From Gammaproteobacteria bacterium (lineage in GTDB: Bacteria > Pseudomonadota > Gammaproteobacteria > SZUA-140): 8,333 bases of DNA. A model generated the notes under the pieces. It did not search any database. It saw nothing but the letters and a program-made list of their open reading frames with translations, and was not told the DNA's origin. The DNA is taken from positions 1 to 8,333 of the forward strand of contig JALWQD010000068.1 in the NCBI GenBank assembly GCA_026994735.1. The letters run 5' to 3'. Every line of letters starts with the position of its first letter. Within the stretch, counting starts at the first letter, position 1. Shown here piece after piece: positions 5,835 through 8,333 of the stretch. The translations under genes were made by a program, and so were the position numbers.

Positions 5835-6434
5835 TTATAGATCAATCCCCTTTTGCGCCTTCACACCGGCACGAAAAGCGTGCTTTTTATCTGCCAATTC
5901 GGTTACGGTATCGGCTGCTTCCAGTAAAGGCAGGGGAGCAGCTCGCCCGGTAATAATGACATGTTGCATGGCGGGCCTCTGCGCCAAATCTGCCAGCACG
6001 ACCTCACAATCAAGCCAACCGTATTTCAGCGGATAAGTCAGCTCATCAAGAACAATCAAGCTAATATCGCTATCTGCCAATAACTGACGAACCACTTGCC
6101 ATCCTTTCGCGGCAGTTTCGATATCACGCTCAAGGTTCTGGGTTTCCCAGGTAAAACCTTCGCCCAACACGTACCAGGAAATACCAGCTTGTTGTTTGAA
6201 AAAAGCCTCTTCGCCGGTATCTCGGCTACCCTTGATGAATTGCGCCACAGCAACTTTCATACCATGACCAAGGGCTCGTGACACCATGCCAAAGGCTGAG
6301 CTTGATTTCCCTTTGCCATTGCCTGTAAGAACAAGCAGCAGCCCCTGATCACGATCAGCTTGCTCTATAGCTGCATCGACAACCAACTTCTTTTTTTGCA
6401 TCTGCTGCTTGTACCGGTCGGACTTTTCGGTCAT
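5835..6434 (-). CDS. cobO: Corrinoid adenosyltransferase, CobA/CobO/BtuR type
   Basis: This 199-residue enzyme transfers the adenosyl group of ATP to cob(I)alamin or cob(I)inamide, making coenzyme B12 in the cytoplasm. It matches E. coli BtuR (196 residues) throughout. Diagnostic segments are LVLTGNGKGKSSSAFG with the P-loop at 38-45, HGMKVAVAQFIKG, the BtuR-like FTWETQN at 94-100, VLDELTY at 128-134, VIITGR, and the tail KKHAFRAGVKAQKGIDL. I chose ATG 6434 (MTEKSDRYKQQMQKKK), which matches the family N-terminus. A GTG at 6443 adds three residues (MSE) and cannot be excluded. It is a single gene divergent from the DUF4399 gene, with about 190 bases between them. I see no cobalamin riboswitch there. 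No other cobalamin gene is in the window, so whether it serves de novo synthesis or salvage cannot be told; btuR is an equally valid name. Confidence 0.96.
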   Translation of the reverse strand: MTEKSDRYKQQMQKKKLVVDAAIEQADRDQGLLLVLTGNGKGKSSSAFGMVSRALGHGMKVAVAQFIKGSRDTGEEAFFKQQAGISWYVLGEGFTWETQNLERDIETAAKGWQVVRQLLADSDISLIVLDELTYPLKYGWLDCEVVLADLAQRPAMQHVIITGRAAPLPLLEAADTVTELADKKHAFRAGVKAQKGIDL

Positions 6435-6524
6435 TTCAGACACCCATCGTTGCTCTCAATCATTGCCATTTCATCACTCTCACTTGTTATTTGATCAGCT
6501 ACTGACAAATCAATTCAGTATCGA

Positions 6525-6607
6525 GTCTATATCCGGGCAAAATAATCAACGACTATAGACAATCCGTAAACCACTGCATTATGCTCTTTCAGACACTTCC
6601 TATAGAC
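6525..6607. repeat. Repeated TATAGAC heptamer in the cobO/DUF4399 divergent spacer
   Basis: TATAGAC occurs at 6554-6560 and 6601-6607, and its reverse complement GTCTATA at 6525-6531, all in the spacer between the two divergent genes. The first two form an inverted pair 22 bases apart. A shared operator is conceivable, but the motif is short. Confidence 0.25.
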
Positions 6608-6627
6608 ACCGATTAAGGAGTCACCGT

Positions 6628-7053
6628 ATGAGGATATTCGCAGGATTCGTCGTGCTCATGGCAGTTGCCAGCAACAGCGCCCTTGCCAGTGAAGAGAACA
6701 ATAACCGCAGTGCCGCTCCTGCCCATGCAAGTGCATATATCATATCGCCGGCCAATGGTGAACAGGTCGGCAAGCATTTTACGATCAAATTCGGCCTGCA
6801 AGGGATGGGCGTTGCCCCTGCCGGGACAGCCAAAAAAGGAACCGGCCACTTTCACCTTGTCATCGACAATAAACTGCCCCCTTTTGATCGGGTGATGGGC
6901 AAGCAGGTGCGCCATTTTGGTGGCGGACAAACGCAAACAACACTGGAGCTGCCCGCCGGGCAGCATACGCTGCAATTGATCATGGGTGATGCTCGCCATA
7001 TTCCACATCAACCCGCCGTCTTCTCGCGCCCAGTGACCATCACCGTCAAGTAG
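6628..7053 (+). CDS. Exported DUF4399 domain protein
   Basis: This 141-residue protein has a Sec signal peptide (MRIFAGFVVLMAVASNSALA, cleavage likely after residue 20), a short polar spacer, and one DUF4399 domain from about residue 36 to the end. The recognisable segments are YIISPANGEQV, KFGLQGMGVAPAG (54-66), GTGHFHLVID (71-80), HFGGGQTQTTLELPAG (96-111), HTLQLIMGDARHIPH (113-127) and the closing strand VTITVK. The family is of unknown function and predicted periplasmic. The many conserved histidines suggest metal binding, but that is inference. The start is firm: GGAG at 6617-6620 with a 7-base spacer. It is divergent from cobO, and a strong hairpin follows the stop, so it is probably monocistronic. 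A 157-codon minus-strand frame over this gene (6613-7086) is a shadow. Confidence 0.92.
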   Translation: MRIFAGFVVLMAVASNSALASEENNNRSAAPAHASAYIISPANGEQVGKHFTIKFGLQGMGVAPAGTAKKGTGHFHLVIDNKLPPFDRVMGKQVRHFGGGQTQTTLELPAGQHTLQLIMGDARHIPHQPAVFSRPVTITVK

Positions 7054-7066
7054 TCCGGAAAAACAT

Positions 7067-7094
7067 CCGGGGCTATGACACGACATGGCCCCGG
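7067..7094 (+). terminator. Strong GC hairpin after the DUF4399 gene, without T tract
   Basis: CCGGGGCTATG (7067-7077) pairs with CATGGCCCCGG (7084-7094), 11 pairs with one G-T wobble around a 6-base loop, starting 13 bases after the stop codon. There is no run of T afterwards, so it may stabilise the 3' end or act as a poor terminator rather than a classical one. Confidence 0.5.
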
Positions 7095-7151
7095 CTCCGC
7101 CGACCAGATAATCTTTATCATACAGAGTCGATACGCGCGCATCTTGGCCAC

Positions 7152-7307
7152 TTAAACACTGGCAACGTGGTTACCACCCGACCCGGATGCTATCGGCAGC
7201 CATCTTCTGACTGCCCAGCTAATGACATCGCCATGGAATAGCGTCACCGAACCGACATCAGTCATTAGCCATACATGCTCTAGAATACGATTTTCATAGT
7301 CGGTCAT
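7152..7307 (-). CDS. Possible 51-residue small protein, unrecognised
   Basis: An ATG at 7307 opens 51 codons (MTDYENRILEHVWLMTDVGS at the start; NHVASV at the end). GAGG lies about nine bases upstream on the minus strand. The composition looks protein-like, with an acidic-amphipathic N-terminus and a W-A-V-R-R-W segment near residues 31-36, but I recognise no family. It would be transcribed divergently from gloA. A chance frame of this length is quite possible, so this is only a candidate. Confidence 0.3.
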   Translation of the reverse strand: MTDYENRILEHVWLMTDVGSVTLFHGDVISWAVRRWLPIASGSGGNHVASV

Positions 7308-7403
7308 TTGGCTTACCCTCTCGTTACCTGACGGCCCTTATCAACATACGCTCGCAGGCTCATTTACTTATAGGCCGCGCGAAAGCGAAATAACGGAGAC
7401 GAT

Positions 7404-7787
7404 ATGCGGATACTACACACCATGCTGCGGGTCACAAACCTGGAACAGTCGCTGGCTTTTTACACCAACATCCTGGGTATGCGCTGTTTACGCCGCAACG
7501 ATTACCCGCAAGGTCGCTTTACCTTGGCCTTTGTCGGCTACCAGGATGAAGCGCAAGCAGCCTGCCTTGAGTTAACCTATAACTGGGACTGCAATCACTA
7601 TGAACACGGTGATGCTTATGGTCATATTGCCCTGGCCATGACCGATATCCAGCAAGCCTGCGCCGATATCGAAGCCCGTGGAGGCAAGCTGATTCGTCCG
7701 CCCGGCCCGATGCGCCATGGCAATACCGTGATTGCCTTTATCGAAGACCCCGATGGCTATAAAATCGAACTCATTGAACGAGATTGA
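7404..7787 (+). CDS. gloA: Glyoxalase I (lactoylglutathione lyase)
   Basis: This 127-residue cytoplasmic enzyme isomerises the hemithioacetal of methylglyoxal and glutathione to S-lactoylglutathione. The sequence is a two-module glyoxalase fold with MRILHTMLRVTNLEQSLAFY at the N-terminus, LELTYNWDCNHYEHGDAYGH in the middle and FIEDPDGYKIELIERD at the C-terminus. The metal ligands His5, Glu56, His74 and Glu122 fall at exactly the E. coli GloA positions. The short length and absence of the eukaryotic-type insertions fit the bacterial Ni/Co-dependent class. GGAG at 7395-7398 with a 5-base spacer supports the start. It appears monocistronic. The downstream region before purM holds no clear terminator. 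Confidence 0.97.
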   Translation: MRILHTMLRVTNLEQSLAFYTNILGMRCLRRNDYPQGRFTLAFVGYQDEAQAACLELTYNWDCNHYEHGDAYGHIALAMTDIQQACADIEARGGKLIRPPGPMRHGNTVIAFIEDPDGYKIELIERD

Positions 7788-8199
7788 CAACAAAAGCCTT
7801 GCCCTTGCTTGGATCACACGAAAAAAGCGGACGAAGTGACTTGTCTCCTAACATCTTCAAATTCAATATCAGCAAGGCTAGGAGAGCGAAAAGCGAGGGC
7901 AAGAAGTCCGCAATAGCCGTCACTGACCTGAGCCTTTGGAGCCCATAGGTTTTTTTGAGGGACGTAGAAGACACGGCCAACTGAGAGCAGCGACGAGTCA
8001 TTGAGGTATTCCCGACAAACGTGACGAGCCGACGAAGTGGGCCATGTTGCGCAAAGGCGGTCTGCCTCAATGACTCGCAGCGGCTGGAAGCAATACTGAC
8101 GCTGCCAGTTCCTCTTTGCTGTGATGCTTTTTTCAGCGATCAGTGAAAATATGCGTTAGAATCGGCAGCAATATCTGACATGCGCTTATCGAGGATCAC
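7788..8199. other. Non-genic stretch, possible repeat-element or gene remnant
   Basis: Roughly 410 bases between gloA and purM. On the minus strand, 8155 to 7814 is open for 113 codons in one frame but has no ATG, GTG or TTG. It nevertheless reads as plausible protein, including GRVFYVPQKNLWAPK and FRSPSLADIEFEDVRRQV. A second minus frame (8070 to 7771, TTG start, a hydrophobic stretch near its middle) overlaps it and the 3' end of gloA. A 13-bp inverted repeat lies inside. Two overlapping open frames without proper starts plus an inverted repeat suggest a dispersed repeat or a degraded insert rather than a working gene. I cannot confirm this without comparing other copies. The purM promoter must lie at the right end; TAGAAT at 8157-8162 is a candidate -10 without a good -35. 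Confidence 0.4.
7994..8077. repeat. 13-bp inverted repeat with 58-base centre
   Basis: CGAGTCATTGAGG (7994-8006) and CCTCAATGACTCG (8065-8077) are perfect reverse complements. Shorter motifs also recur nearby: GACGAAGTG is present both near 7830 and near 8031. The arms could form a long-range stem or be the ends of a small mobile element. Confidence 0.7.
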
Positions 8200-8333
8200 A
8201 TGAACGACCAGGACAGCTCTTCCGCCTCTCTCAGCTACCGCGATGCCGGCGTCGACATTGATGCCGGCAACCGTCTGGTTGATGCCATAAAACCGATTGC
8301 CCGGGCAACAAAACGGCCCGGCTGTGTCGATGG
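8200..8333 (+). CDS. purM: Phosphoribosylformylglycinamidine cyclo-ligase (AIR synthetase), 5' part
   Basis: Only the first 44 codons are in the window; the frame continues past the right edge. The N-terminus contains ASLSYRDAGVDIDAGNRLVD followed by AIKPIARATKRPG, which matches E. coli PurM (SLSYKDAGVDIDAGN, then K and RRP). This is the conserved opening of the enzyme that makes aminoimidazole ribotide in the fifth step of purine synthesis. GAGG at 8191-8194 with a 5-base spacer supports ATG 8200. The extra MNDQDSSSA before the conserved block is a modest, normal-looking extension. purM is usually followed by purN, which would lie outside the window. I see no PurR-like box upstream. Confidence 0.93.
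   Translation, partial: MNDQDSSSASLSYRDAGVDIDAGNRLVDAIKPIARATKRPGCVD

Larger units (their letters stand above)
7054..7403. other. Intergenic region between the DUF4399 gene and gloA
   Basis: A 350-base spacer. Besides the hairpin at 7067-7094, it contains one possible small minus-strand gene (7152-7307). No clear gloA promoter could be picked out by eye. Confidence 0.4.

Noticed and set aside
6444..6627. Possible cobalamin riboswitch in the cobO/DUF4399 spacer
   Set aside because: No B12-box-like core or the expected extended structured leader could be recognised on either strand.
6613..7086. 157-codon minus-strand frame opposite the DUF4399 gene
   Set aside because: The plus strand carries a clear DUF4399 protein with signal peptide and ribosome-binding site; the antisense frame has no recognisable features.
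7771..8070. 99-residue minus-strand protein with a hydrophobic stretch
   Set aside because: TTG start inside the inverted repeat, no Shine-Dalgarno, overlap with the gloA 3' end, and a competing frame that reads better as protein.
7994..8077. Integron attC site at the 13-bp inverted repeat
   Set aside because: The arms lack the GTTRRRY/RYYYAAC core sites required, and there is no integrase or cassette array.

Overview
The window looks like chromosomal DNA of a gammaproteobacterium outside the enteric group. The housekeeping proteins resemble gammaproteobacterial versions: E. coli-like AccC, BtuR/CobO, a GloA with E. coli-type metal ligands, and PurM. There is also a type II dehydroquinase in an aroQ-accB-accC operon, an arrangement known from Pseudomonas and relatives but not E. 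coli. This taxonomic reading is an inference from remembered families; no search was run.

Layout. (1) 1-978, minus: the N-terminal part of an exported TPR protein that runs off the left edge. (2) 979-1652: a long gene-poor stretch with a perfect 11-bp inverted repeat and two tiny open frames just before the next gene. (3) 1653-3062, plus: three tandem paralogous genes for small, cysteine-free, extremely arginine-rich secreted proteins. Each has a signal peptide, a 26-36 residue linker ending in [IV][QE]LAA, and a basic domain of 60-62 residues with no acidic residue, ending in the identical nonapeptide RISRHRRHI. Copy 1 has its own terminator. Copies 2 and 3 probably share a transcript that ends at a bidirectional terminator. 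(4) 3162-5510, minus: aroQ, accB and accC in transcription order (dehydroquinate dehydratase, then two acetyl-CoA carboxylase subunits). (5) 5835-6434, minus: corrinoid adenosyltransferase. (6) 6628-7053, plus: an exported DUF4399 protein. (7) 7404-7787, plus: glyoxalase I. (8) 7788-8199: a non-genic stretch with a 13-bp inverted repeat and a 113-codon open frame lacking a start codon, possibly a repeat-element or gene remnant. (9) 8200-8333, plus: the start of purM.

The metabolic genes are ordinary: shikimate pathway, fatty-acid initiation, cobalamin activation, methylglyoxal detoxification and purine synthesis. The notable content is the arginine-rich triplet. I do not recognise the family, and it has no adjacent maturation enzyme, transporter or immunity gene that I can see. 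Silent codon changes across the invariant C-terminus indicate selection on the protein. The function is unknown.
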